A program made the translations under genes and the position numbers. Below the pieces are notes generated by a model. The model ran no database searches. It worked only from the letters and a program-made list of their open reading frames with translations, and was not told the origin of the DNA. Positions 54,034-62,991 of a DNA stretch of 64,000 nucleotides are shown one piece after another. Source of the DNA: Asaia astilbis JCM 15831 (lineage in GTDB: Bacteria > Pseudomonadota > Alphaproteobacteria > Acetobacterales > Acetobacteraceae); NCBI RefSeq assembly GCF_000613845.1, contig NZ_BAJT01000005.1, positions 1 to 64,000 of the forward strand. The letters run 5' to 3'. How positions within the stretch are numbered: position 1 is the first letter of the stretch; each line of letters opens with the position of its first letter.

Positions 54034-55110
54034 ATTTGCAGTGACCATTCTCGCCTTCGCCCTCATTCTGGGTGTGCTCGTTTTTGTGCATGAGATGGGT
54101 CACTATCTTGCGGCGCGCTGGCGTGGCGTAAAGGTAGACACTTTTTCGATCGGATTCGGCCCGGCTCTGTATCGCTGGCGTGACCGCACAGGCACCGAGT
54201 GGCGTATTTCAGCGATTCCGCTGGGGGGCTTTGTCAAACCGCACGGTTTCGAAGACCCCGAAGATGCAACGCCGGAGCAAAAAGCGAGCTGGGTTCCCGG
54301 TCAGACCTTCCATGACAAGCCGGTAGGCTCGCGCATGCTGGTGATCGTCATGGGGCCGGTGTTCAACTTCATTTTCGCAATCCTGCTTTTCACCGTGCTT
54401 TTCACCTCGGTGGGCAAGCCTGAGATGAAAAACGAGATCGCTCAGGTCGCACCACATAGCGCTGCCGAAAAGGCGGGATTGCAAAAGGGCGATGTCATCA
54501 CGCGTCTCGGTTCGCTCGACGTCTTCAATTTCGCTGATATTCAGGCACATGCTGTCACGATGCCGGGTGTCGAGACGACGTTGGGCATCAAGCGCGGCGA
54601 TCAGACGCTGAGCCTACCCATCAAGCTCGATCGCGTTCCTGGAAAATTGGGGGCTCCTGACAAGGGCAGCATCGGCGTTATGGCGGAACTTGTTCCCGGT
54701 AAGCCCATGTCTTTTGGTCGGGCCGTCATCGGGGGACTCCATGAGACATGGCATGTCTCCGTTCAGACCCTGCAGGCGTCTGGCAGATCATCACCGGTCA
54801 TCGCAGCGCGAAAGAACTTGGTGGCACGATCCGTATCGCCCAGCTTTCAGGACAGGTCGCGCATTATGGATTTGCAAGCATCCTGTCCTTCATGGCGCTG
54901 CTGTCGATCAATCTCGGCCTGATCAACCTGTTTCCGATTCCGCTGCTCGATGGCGGCAGGCTGGTTTTTTATGTTGCCGAGGCGGTGAGGGGAAAGCCTG
55001 TTTCGCGACGCGTGCAGGAGGTCAGCTATCAGGCCGGGTTTGCTCTTATCGCGGCTCTGTTTCTGTTCTCCACCTTCAACGATCTCTCCAATCTCGGGCT
55101 CTTTCACTAG
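54026..55110 (+). CDS. rseP: Site-2 protease RseP/MmpA (one frame break)
   Basis: An intramembrane zinc metalloprotease of about 361 residues after repair, involved in regulated proteolysis (sigma-E-type anti-sigma factors; MmpA in Caulobacter). The zinc motif is VFVHEMGHYLAARWRG in the first membrane helix. One PDZ domain lies in the middle (AEKAGLQKGDVITRLGSLDV), and the third ligand region is NLFPIPLLDGGRLVFY. The frame breaks near 54775 (CAGGCGTC for expected CAGGGCGTC), which splits VQTLQ from GVWQIITGH. It has the usual place between dxr and bamA. Confidence 0.92.
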
Positions 55111-55332
55111 GGCTGCCGTCCTTCGATGGAGACATTGAAAAACTCTGCCTATTCCGCTGCCTGATACAGAGTGTTACGACACTTCATGCGGCGGAGAGCT
55201 TGCCTCGCAGGGTATAAGTCGGATAGGTCCGATGAGGATGAACGCGGCTGGCGGCTTCGGCTTCGTTGCGCAAAACTAAATTGTCTGAAATAAACCTTCA
55301 CGCTGGTTTGATGAAGTTAAGGAACGTCCGTC

Positions 55333-57771
55333 TTGTCAGGTAAACGTCTCGTTCTCCTTGCTTCGGCATGCATTCTCCCCGTCTGGACAGGGACCGCCGA
55401 AGCGCAGAAGACCCGTCGTGTTCCCTCCCATCATGCTGCGCACGAGCGAGCTGGCGATGGCCAGGTCATCGAAGCGATCGATGTGAAGGGGAATACGCGC
55501 ATCGAAACCAGCACTGTCCTGTCTTACATGGTGGTGCAGCCGGGGGATCGCTTTAATCAGGACGATCTGGATCGTTCGCTCAAGACCCTCTACGCGACGG
55601 GTCTGTTCAAGGACGTCACCATGCGCCGTGCCGGTGGCACGCTGAGCGTCGATCTGGTTGAGAATCCGATTGTCAATCGTATTGCCTTCGAAGGTAACCA
55701 CGCGGTCAAGGATGAGGACCTCCGCAAGGAAGTGGCCATGCGCCCACGCGCGGTTTTTTCATCGCAGGCTGCCGCTGCCGATCGCCAGAAGCTGCTCGAT
55801 CTTTACGCCTCCAAGGCGCGCTTCGGCGCAACGGTCACGCCGCAGATCATCAAGCTATCGCATAACCGTGTCGATGTGATCTTCAAGATCAATGAGGCGC
55901 GTCAGACCCTGATTAACAAGGTCGTTTTTGTCGGAAACAAGGCTTTCAGCGAAGCACGACTGGCATCGGTCATCTCGTCGAAAGAGACGGAGTGGTATCG
56001 CTTCTTCTCGTCATCGGACGAATATAATCCCGAACGCATAAAATATGACGCCGAGCTTCTGCGTCGCTTTTATCTGCATAACGGCTATGTCGATTTCCAC
56101 ATGATCAATGCGACGGGCGAGCTCTCGCCTGATCGCAAGAACTTCATCATCACGTTTACCGTCGATGAAGGACCGCGTTACCGACTGGGCAAGACTGAGG
56201 TCCGGTCGAGCCTGCGTCATGTGGAATCGAAAGACCTCAAGCAGTATATCGAGCTGTTTCCCCATCAATGGTATGATGGCACCGCAATTCAGAACAACGT
56301 CACGGGCATGCAGGAGCGTCTTCAGGCGACAGGCCATCCCTTTGCGATGGTGCGCTCGGAAATTGCCCGTAATCCTGAGAAGCATATCGTCGATCTGCTG
56401 TTCGATGTGAATGAAGGCCCTCACGTCTATGTCGAGCGTATCGACATCAACGGCAACACGGTGACGAAGGACAAGGTCATCCGTCGCGCGCTGCCGATGG
56501 CCGAGGGCGACCCGTACACTCCGTTCGACCGTAAATACTCCAAGGCAGCTCTTCAGGATCTTGGCTATTTCAGCTCAGTCTCGGTCGATCAGACCCAGGC
56601 TTCGGCTCCCGACAAGGTCAACGTGGCTGCTAACGTGGTTGAGAAGCCCACGGGCGAATTCTCGCTCGGTGGCGGCTATTCGACTGACGTCGGTATCCTG
56701 GGTAATGGCTCCGTCAAGCAGCATAACCTGCTGGGTACAGGCATGGATGCCGGTATTTCGGGAACGGTTGCCTACTATCAGAAGCAGGTCGATCTCTCCC
56801 TGACCGACCCTTATTTCCTCGACCGGAATATCGTTGCCGGCATCGATATTTTTGGCGTCGAAAACAACTACCAGACCTATCAGTCCTATAAAGAAGGGCG
56901 GTACGGTGCGACCTTCCGTCTAGGTTATTCGTACAATAATTACCTGTCGCAGTCTTGGAGCTACTCGCTGATCGATCGTCGCGTGGGCAATATCTTCAGC
57001 CAGAGTGAGATCAGTAGTTATGGTTACGATTATGTGCCCTCTTATTACGTGCAGGACTCTGCTGGCTGGTCGCTACTTTCTCAGCTCAGTACGACGCTGA
57101 CATATGACCGTCGTGACAACCGGATGCGCCCGCGCAAGGGCTTCGTGATCAATGTCAGCGGCGATTTCGCCGGTCTTGGCGGCGATGTGAAATATCTCCG
57201 CGCCAAGCTCGATGCCCAGTACTACGTCCCGCTCGACTCCATTACGGGCTCGCATGATTGGGGTCTGCAATTCAAGGGCGGTGCAGGCTACATGGGCGAC
57301 TGGTCCAAGAGCAGCAACGTCAGCATCATCGATAACTTCTACCTCGGTGGTGAGAACCTGCGCGGCTTCTTGCAGGGTGGCGCGGGCCCTCGCTCCGCCC
57401 ATACCAACGCCACCACGCCGTTGCCGGGTCAGGAAGATCTGATCGGTGGCCGTTTCATCTACACGGCCTCTGCTCAGCTTAACTTCCCGCTGCCCATGGG
57501 AGATGATGTTGGAATCTCGGGGCGCTACTTCGTCGATGCGGGTAGTCTTGCCGGCCTGCGTGTGAAAAATCTCTATACCAACGCGGCTCAGGACAAGGAG
57601 AAATACACGCCTGTCTCGGGTGACACCCTAACGCCGCGTGTGACGACGGGTCTTGGTATCTCGTGGAAGAGCCCTTTCGGTCTCGTGAATATCGACGCGG
57701 CTGTGCCGATTCACAAGTCGCGCAACGATCGTCTCTACCCGATCCGTTTCGGCTTCGGGCAGCAATTCTAA
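55333..57771 (+). CDS. bamA: Outer-membrane protein assembly factor BamA
   Basis: An 812-residue Omp85 protein that inserts beta-barrels into the outer membrane. A signal peptide (LVLLASACILPVWTGTAEA) is followed by five POTRA domains (IEAIDVKGNTRIETSTVLSY first, YVERIDINGNTVTKDKVIRR last). The 16-strand barrel has the lid motif LRGF in GGENLRGFLQGG, and the C terminus is FGFGQQF ending in Phe. The TTG at 55333 has AAGGA ten bases upstream. An ATG at 55310, one frame away, would reach the same frame if one T were missing. The region 55111-55332 holds no gene. Confidence 0.95.
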   Translation: MSGKRLVLLASACILPVWTGTAEAQKTRRVPSHHAAHERAGDGQVIEAIDVKGNTRIETSTVLSYMVVQPGDRFNQDDLDRSLKTLYATGLFKDVTMRRAGGTLSVDLVENPIVNRIAFEGNHAVKDEDLRKEVAMRPRAVFSSQAAAADRQKLLDLYASKARFGATVTPQIIKLSHNRVDVIFKINEARQTLINKVVFVGNKAFSEARLASVISSKETEWYRFFSSSDEYNPERIKYDAELLRRFYLHNGYVDFHMINATGELSPDRKNFIITFTVDEGPRYRLGKTEVRSSLRHVESKDLKQYIELFPHQWYDGTAIQNNVTGMQERLQATGHPFAMVRSEIARNPEKHIVDLLFDVNEGPHVYVERIDINGNTVTKDKVIRRALPMAEGDPYTPFDRKYSKAALQDLGYFSSVSVDQTQASAPDKVNVAANVVEKPTGEFSLGGGYSTDVGILGNGSVKQHNLLGTGMDAGISGTVAYYQKQVDLSLTDPYFLDRNIVAGIDIFGVENNYQTYQSYKEGRYGATFRLGYSYNNYLSQSWSYSLIDRRVGNIFSQSEISSYGYDYVPSYYVQDSAGWSLLSQLSTTLTYDRRDNRMRPRKGFVINVSGDFAGLGGDVKYLRAKLDAQYYVPLDSITGSHDWGLQFKGGAGYMGDWSKSSNVSIIDNFYLGGENLRGFLQGGAGPRSAHTNATTPLPGQEDLIGGRFIYTASAQLNFPLPMGDDVGISGRYFVDAGSLAGLRVKNLYTNAAQDKEKYTPVSGDTLTPRVTTGLGISWKSPFGLVNIDAAVPIHKSRNDRLYPIRFGFGQQF

Positions 57772-57845
57772 CAGCCGCCCCTTCCTGTCCCGCATCTGGC
57801 TTAACCATGAGGCAGTTGCGGTTCTGGTCTTGAACAGAGGTTACC

Positions 57846-58754
57846 ATGTCTCATTTTTCGGCAGCCCGTTTCATGGCTGCTTCTGCACTCCTCGCATCTG
57901 TCAGTCTTACCGGTCTCGTTCAGGCGCAGGCCGCGGAACCGAGTTCGGGTAACAATGGCGGCTGGTTCGTGCCCAAGACGGCCCAGCCAGCGGCTCCTGC
58001 GGCGCCTCGTGCTGTGCGCCGTGCTCCTGTTGCCCAGCCTGTTGCGCAGGACGGTGACGAGCCAATGCAGCAGCCTGAAACACCCCCGGTCCTGCCACAG
58101 CCGCCGATTCCTGATTCGCCTGACCTTCCCAAGGGCGCGCCGCCGCCGGCAGCCCTCGTCGGGGTGATCAGTATTCCGACAGTCATGCGAATTTCGAGTG
58201 CAGCTGCCGAGGCGCAGCGTGTTCTGGGTGAGCGTCGTGACAAGCTTGCGGCCGCAGCGCAGAAAGAACAGGCAGGCTGGCGTGCCGAGCAGCAGAAGCT
58301 GCAGGAGAGCGCCCGTACGCTGACTTCGGATCAGATCCAGCTTCGCGAGCGCCATCTGCAGGAGCGTCGTGCAAAAGCACAGCGTGACTTTGCCAACCGG
58401 GCTCGGATTATCCAGGAAGCCGCCAATGTTTCGCTCAACCAGATCGAGCGCGAACTGGTCCGGATCGTGCGTCAGGTTGCTGCCTCACACAACATGAATC
58501 TGGTGCTTCATAGCGAGCAGGTTGCCCTTCATGTCGACGGTCAGGATATCACGGAAGAGACGGCGAAGGTTCTGAACAAGATCCTGCCTCATGTCTTCAT
58601 TCCTGCCGAGGACGTCGATCCTGAGGTTCTGGCCAAGTCAGGCAAGATGCCAACGACTGCCGACGAAGATACAGGGTCTCAGGTTGGACCCGCTGCCCCG
58701 GGTGACCAGAATGCGGCTCCCCAGGCTCCTGCGTCGATCCTTCGCAAGCACTGA
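57846..58754 (+). CDS. skp: Skp/OmpH-family periplasmic chaperone, long Pro-rich form
   Basis: A 302-residue periplasmic protein that should keep unfolded outer-membrane proteins soluble for BamA. The signal peptide ends near QAQAA. A Pro/Ala/Gln-rich segment (about residues 45-100) precedes the OmpH core: VGVISIPTVMRISSAAAEA, then two long helices rich in Arg, Gln and Lys (KLQESARTLTSDQIQLRERH). The core is usual in size, but the N-terminal Pro-rich region and a disordered C-terminal tail nearly double the common 160-residue length. It lies between bamA and lpxD as expected. Confidence 0.88.
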   Translation: MSHFSAARFMAASALLASVSLTGLVQAQAAEPSSGNNGGWFVPKTAQPAAPAAPRAVRRAPVAQPVAQDGDEPMQQPETPPVLPQPPIPDSPDLPKGAPPPAALVGVISIPTVMRISSAAAEAQRVLGERRDKLAAAAQKEQAGWRAEQQKLQESARTLTSDQIQLRERHLQERRAKAQRDFANRARIIQEAANVSLNQIERELVRIVRQVAASHNMNLVLHSEQVALHVDGQDITEETAKVLNKILPHVFIPAEDVDPEVLAKSGKMPTTADEDTGSQVGPAAPGDQNAAPQAPASILRKH

Positions 58755-58760
58755 TCTGTC

Positions 58761-59820
58761 ATGACCCAGTCCCGTCCCGATGCCCTACCCGGTGATCCTC
58801 GTTTCTTCGACCGTCAGGGACCGTTCTCAGTCGCTGAGCTTGCGGAGAGTGCGGAAGCCGAAATCGTCGGGCCTGAGACGGCTGCTGGGGTAAGTCTTCG
58901 TGGTGTCGCGCCTTTGCAGGCTGCGACATCGCAGGAGATCAGCTTCCTCGATAACAGGCGTTACCTTCCTCTGCTTGCCGAGACAAAGGCAGGGGCCGTC
59001 ATTCTTGCGTCTGCCTTCAAGGACAAGCTGCCAGAAGGCGTTGTCGGTCTTGTCAGCAAGGCTCCTTACCTTGCGTGGGCCCGCATTGCCGCCCGGTTCC
59101 ATCCGGTTGTTTCTGCACGTGCTGGCGTACATCCGACGGCGTGGGTGGATGAAAGCGCCATTTGGGGGAGGGGGTTGAGATCGGCCCCTTCGCGACGATC
59201 TCGGCGCGCGCCACGATCGGCGACGGTACTGTGATTGCAGCACATGCTGCGATCGGTGAGGGCGTCATCATTGGCGCACATAACCGCATCGGGACTCATG
59301 TCTCGATTTCGCATGCGATCCTTGGTGATCGCGTGACGCTTTATCCGGGTGTCCGTATCGGACAGGACGGTTTTGGTTTCGCCGTAGGACCGGCAGGTTT
59401 TGAGACGGTGCCTCAGCTCGGTCGTGTGATCCTTGAGCACGACGTCGAGATCGGCGCGAATTCGACGATCGATCGTGGGTCGATGCGTGATACGATTATC
59501 GGCGCCGGGACGCGCATCGATAATCTTGTGCAGATCGGTCATAATGCCCAGCTCGGTCGTTGCTGCATTGTCGTTTCGCAGGCGGGTATCTCAGGCTCGA
59601 CAGAGCTTGGAGACTTCGTGACCATCGCGGCGCAGGCCGGTCTTATCGGGCATATCAAAATTGGCGAGAAGGCACGTGTGGGCGCTCAATGCGGCGTCAT
59701 GTCCGATGTCGAGGCCGGTGCCGATGTTATCGGTAGTCCGGCAGTACCTTTCCGGGAATATTTCCGTACGTCGCGTTCCTGCGGCGTCTGGCCAAAAAAG
59801 ACGTCAAGGGCGAGTCCTGA
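58761..59820 (+). CDS. lpxD: UDP-3-O-(3-hydroxyacyl)glucosamine N-acyltransferase (two frame breaks)
   Basis: The third lipid A enzyme, about 353 residues after repair. The N-terminal uridine-binding domain ([31 protein letters not shown]) is followed by a left-handed beta-helix of hexapeptide repeats ([37 protein letters not shown] with the catalytic His). The frame breaks near 59162 (ATTTGGGGG for ATTTTGGGGG). It breaks again near 59768, after which [12 protein letters not shown] ends the protein at 59820. Two losses in homopolymer-rich sequence of an essential lipid A gene point to sequence errors. It begins six bases after skp. Confidence 0.91.
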
Positions 59821-59943
59821 GCCTGCAACGTCTGGCTGTGGTCACGCCTCCCGAGTTTTGCTAGAAGCGGGCAGATAGATGAAACCAGCCGTCACGTGAC
59901 TGACGGATGAACGGGGCAGATTAAGCTCGTTCAGGAACTAGAA

Positions 59944-60453
59944 GTGAGCAGAAAATTGAGCGCCTCTGCGGAAGAGAAAAACAAGGAAGTGACGACCCCG
60001 GCTGCACCAGTCGACATCGCCGCGATCGACATCATGCGGATCATGGACGCGATCCCTCACCGTTATCCCTTTCTGATGATCGACAAGATGATCGATATCA
60101 AACTGGGCGAAACGGCGACCGGCATCAAAAACGTCACGATCAACGAGCCGTTTTTTACCGGACATTTTCCCTCCCAGCCGGTGATGCCCGGGGTGCTCAT
60201 TGTTGAGGCCATGGCGCAGACAGCGGCAACGCTCGTTGTTCTGACCCTCGGTGAGGCGTTCGAGGGGAAGCTGGTCTATTTCATGACCATTGAAGGGGCG
60301 AAGTTCCGCCGTCCGGTGGGACCTGGAGATCAGCTTCACATCACTGTCGACAAGGAACGGGCCCGCGCCAATGTCTGGCGTTTCAAGGGTGTTGCGCGTG
60401 TGGATGGTGTATCGGTTGCTGAAGCGACGTTCAGCGCCATGATTATGGGTTGA
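59944..60453 (+). CDS. fabZ: 3-hydroxyacyl-[acyl-carrier-protein] dehydratase FabZ
   Basis: A 169-residue hot-dog-fold dehydratase of fatty-acid elongation. Seen are IMDAIPHRYPFLMIDKMI with the catalytic His, EPFFTGHFPSQPVMPGVLIVEAMAQ with the catalytic Glu, and FMTIEGAKFRRPVGPGDQL. The N terminus is about 25 residues longer than in E. coli. GTG start with GGAA upstream. It competes with LpxA for hydroxyacyl-ACP, and the two are coupled here: its TGA overlaps the lpxA TTG start. Confidence 0.96.
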   Translation: MSRKLSASAEEKNKEVTTPAAPVDIAAIDIMRIMDAIPHRYPFLMIDKMIDIKLGETATGIKNVTINEPFFTGHFPSQPVMPGVLIVEAMAQTAATLVVLTLGEAFEGKLVYFMTIEGAKFRRPVGPGDQLHITVDKERARANVWRFKGVARVDGVSVAEATFSAMIMG

Positions 60454-61327
60454 GTAGAACGTCCGTGCATTCATCAGCATCAAACTGGCCCAAGACTGTC
60501 AACATTCATCCGAGTGCCCTGGTCGCCCCAGAGGCGATCTTGGGCGAGAATGTCACGATCGGTCCCTGGTGTTCCATCGGCCCAGATGTGACGCTGGGTG
60601 AGGGGGTGCGTCTCCATGCCAGTGTCATCATCGATGGGCTGACGGAAATCGGTGCTCACGTCGAAGTATTCCCGTTTGTGACCGTTGGTCTTGCCCCGCA
60701 GGACCTCAAATATCGCGGCGAGCCGACACGCTGCGTCATCGGGGCTCATACGGTGCTCCGTGAGAACGTGACCATTCACCGGGGAACGGCGCAGGGAACA
60801 GCGCTCACGCGTATCGGTGCCCATTGTCTCATTATGGCAAATGCCCATGTGGCTCATGATTGCGACATTGGGGATGGCGTCATCATCGTCAACAACGTCG
60901 TCATGGGCGGTCATGTCGAGATCGGAGACGGTGCGCGTATCATGGGGGCGGCGGCGCTGCACCAATTCGTTCGTATCGGTCGTGGTGCTCTTGTTGGGGG
61001 CGTCTGCGGGGTTGAGGCTGATGTCATTCCCTATGGCAGCGTGCTCGGCAATCGCGCCCGGCTTGTCGGCCTACACTGGATCTGGCTGCGGCGTCAGGGT
61101 GTGAGCGCGGAAGAAATCCAGCAGATGCGCAGGGCATTTCGTATTCTCTACCCCCGCTCTGGCAATAATGAGATCGTGCTGGAAGCGCGTCTTGCGGAGG
61201 TCAAGCGCGACTTCGCGGCGAGCGCCGTATCCGGGAAATTATTGCTTTCATGGAAGTTCAGAGCCGCCGTGGTCTGGTGCGTGCCGCAAGTCCGGCCCAG
61301 CTGTCATCGGAAACCGAGGGCGCGTGA
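60450..61327 (+). CDS. lpxA: UDP-N-acetylglucosamine acyltransferase LpxA (TTG start, one frame break)
   Basis: The first lipid A enzyme, about 292 residues after repair. It is a left-handed beta-helix of hexapeptide repeats (IHPSALVAPEAILGENVTIG) with catalytic His in ANAHVAHDCDIGDGVIIVNN. A helical C-terminal domain includes VSAEEIQQMRRAFRILYP. The frame breaks near 61228; one added T gives the proper end IREIIAFMEVQSRRGLVRAA and a stop at 61327. Start is TTG at 60450 overlapping fabZ, or GTG at 60465. The stop overlaps the lpxI GTG (GTGA). Confidence 0.92.
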
Positions 61328-62166
61328 CGCTCACCCCGGTCGGCATTCTGGCAGGCGGGGGGCCGCTTCCGTTTCAGGTCGCAAAGTCGGTTCGTCGCCA
61401 AGGGGGCAATGTCTTCATTGTCGGCTTTCAGGATTTTGTCGATCAGGATGAAATCCGCCACTGGCCCCATCGTATCATCCGGCTGGCGGCTGCCGGTGAA
61501 ATCCTCTCTGCCCTACGCGACGCTGGATGCCGCGACATCGTCCTGATCGGGCCTGTGCGCCGTCCCGCCCTGCGCGACCTGCGCCCTGATGCTGAGGGAG
61601 CCAGACTTCTCGCCCGTGTCGGCCGCGCGCTTTTCTCAGGTGATGACGGATTGCTTGGCGCTCTGGTCCGGATTTTTGGAGAAGAGGGATTTCAGGTTCG
61701 TGGTGCTCACGAGTATCTGACGCACTCTCTCGGCCGGATTGGTGCCTTGGGCACGGTGCAGCCGGATGTGCTGGCAATGAGCGATATCCACCGTGGAATT
61801 GACGTTGTGCGAGCTCTTGGAGTGCTCGATATCGGTCAGGGCTGCATTGTTCAGGACGGGCTGGTTCTGGCGGTTGAGGCGATCGAAGGGACGGATCGGA
61901 TGATCGAGCGCGCAGCCCAATTGCGTCAGCCCGGACCTGGCGGCGTTCTGATCAAGATGCTCAAACCCGGTCAGGAAGCGAGAGCGGATATGCCGACGAT
62001 CGGCCCGAATACGCTGATCCATGCGGATGCAGCCGGTCTGCGTGGCGTCGCGTTCGAGACCGGCTTCACGTTATTGACCGATCCTGCCGCGTGTGAGGCA
62101 ACCGCCGACCGGTTGGGACTGTTCCTCTATGGCTTGAGCCGCACCGAAATACAGGGTGCAGGCTGA
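61324..62166 (+). CDS. lpxI: UDP-2,3-diacylglucosamine pyrophosphatase LpxI
   Basis: A 280-residue enzyme that hydrolyses UDP-2,3-diacylglucosamine to lipid X, replacing LpxH in alphaproteobacteria. The N-terminal VGILAGGGPLPFQVAKSV, then RDIVLIGPVRRPALRDLRPD, DDGLLGALVRIFGEEGFQV and the C-terminal catalytic-region EGTDRMIERAAQL and LIKMLKPGQEARADMPTIG mark the family. GTG start overlapping lpxA. lpxB, which usually comes next, is not in this window; gloA follows instead. Confidence 0.93.
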   Translation: MTLTPVGILAGGGPLPFQVAKSVRRQGGNVFIVGFQDFVDQDEIRHWPHRIIRLAAAGEILSALRDAGCRDIVLIGPVRRPALRDLRPDAEGARLLARVGRALFSGDDGLLGALVRIFGEEGFQVRGAHEYLTHSLGRIGALGTVQPDVLAMSDIHRGIDVVRALGVLDIGQGCIVQDGLVLAVEAIEGTDRMIERAAQLRQPGPGGVLIKMLKPGQEARADMPTIGPNTLIHADAAGLRGVAFETGFTLLTDPAACEATADRLGLFLYGLSRTEIQGAG

Positions 62167-62190
62167 GTCTTACTTTTCGGGAGAAAAATA

Positions 62191-62586
62191 ATGGCGACCT
62201 ATTTGCACACGATGATCCGCGTCTACGATCTCGACAAGAGCGTAGCCTATTACAAACTGCTCGGTATGCGCGAAATCCGCCGTCGTGAGGTTCCCGAAGG
62301 CCGCTACACGCTGGTTTATCTCGGCTTCAACGACAATGCTCATGGTGAGGCGGAAGTCGAACTGACTCATAACTGGGATCAGGAAGGGCCTTACGATCTC
62401 GGAAATGGTTTCGGACATTTTGCAATCGGTGTGCCGGATGCCGCTGCGACAGTTGAGCGTATCCGCGCAGGCGGCGGAAAAGTGACCCGTGAGCCGGGCC
62501 CGGTGAAGTTCGGCACCACGATTATCGCCTTCGTCGAAGATCCCGATGGCTACAAGATCGAGATCATCCAGAAGGACACATTCTAA
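62191..62586 (+). CDS. gloA: Lactoylglutathione lyase (glyoxalase I)
   Basis: A 131-residue VOC enzyme that isomerises the glutathione adduct of methylglyoxal. Metal ligands are His in YLHTMIRVYDLDKSVAYYK, Glu in AEVELTHNW, His in GFGHFAIGVPD and Glu in DPDGYKIEIIQK. All are present, so it should be active, unlike the less defined YaeR-like protein at 19794-20174. GGGAGA precedes the ATG. It is 24 bases after lpxI and ends before a terminator. Confidence 0.95.
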   Translation: MATYLHTMIRVYDLDKSVAYYKLLGMREIRRREVPEGRYTLVYLGFNDNAHGEAEVELTHNWDQEGPYDLGNGFGHFAIGVPDAAATVERIRAGGGKVTREPGPVKFGTTIIAFVEDPDGYKIEIIQKDTF

Positions 62587-62609
62587 ACACTGGCTCCACC
62601 CGGCGCGGC

Positions 62610-62645
62610 GGCAGCTGAAAGGCTGCCGGTCACGCCGGCTTTTTT
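62610..62645 (+). terminator. Terminator after gloA, overlapping the end of the opposing small gene
   Basis: GGCAGC/GCTGCC (62610-62615 and 62622-62627) and GCCGG/CCGGC (62625-62629 and 62635-62639) form alternative hairpins; the second is followed directly by TTTTTT at 62640-62645. The T-run lies inside the opposing minus-strand gene, where it encodes its Lys-Lys C terminus. Confidence 0.75.
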
Positions 62646-62842
62646 GAGCGCTTCAGGCGATCTGTCGCCTTTTCAAGTGCTGTTACGATGCTCGTTGCAT
62701 GCCGTTTGACCGTTTCGTCCTTGTGGCTGGCCAGAAGATCAGCGGCGAGCAGGGCGGTCGCAAGGTCGTTTCGTAGGTCGTGACGAAGCGTCGAAAGGCG
62801 CTTTTCTGCATCATCGACGGGTATTTCCTGTGTCTGCGTCAT
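62630..62842 (-). CDS. Stand-alone histidine-kinase dimerisation (H-box) mini-protein
   Basis: A 70-residue protein with GAGGAG eight bases before the ATG at 62842. After a short acidic N terminus, LRHDLRNDLATALLAADLLA (His21) matches the H-box helix of histidine kinases (HDLRNPL or HELRTPL type). A second helix, IVTALEKATDRLKR, completes a DHp-like hairpin. No ATP-binding domain, sensor or membrane segment is present. It could be a phosphotransfer partner similar in principle to ChpT, a decoy that pairs with kinases, or a remnant. The good ribosome site and clean ORF argue for a real gene. It is divergent from rpmH. Confidence 0.7.
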   Translation of the reverse strand: MTQTQEIPVDDAEKRLSTLRHDLRNDLATALLAADLLASHKDETVKRHATSIVTALEKATDRLKRSKKPA

Positions 62843-62862
62843 GATCAGACTCCTCGATTTGA

Positions 62863-62891
62863 TTGACACGGCAGTTCCGGGCTCGTAAAAG
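62863..62891 (+). promoter_or_regulatory. Candidate sigma-70 promoter of the rpmH operon
   Basis: TTGACA at 62863-62868, a 17-base spacer and TAAAAG at 62886-62891. The -10 overlaps the inverted repeat GGGCT-CGTAAA-AGCCC (about 62879-62894), a possible operator or leader hairpin. It gives an rpmH leader of about 95 bases and overlaps the upstream region of the divergent H-box gene. Confidence 0.5.
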
Positions 62892-62991
62892 CCCGCGCAC
62901 AGAGGAAGATGGCGTCAGCTTTGTGTCGTCTTCTTGTCAGGGTGGGCCTTCGCTGGCCTTGCCGTCAATCATTGCCTTGAGGAATGACGCC

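Noticed and set aside
8512..61230. Programmed ribosomal frameshifting in many genes
   Set aside because: The sites share no slippery heptamer or stimulatory structure, differ in sequence, and mostly need bases restored in short runs; read error explains them more simply.
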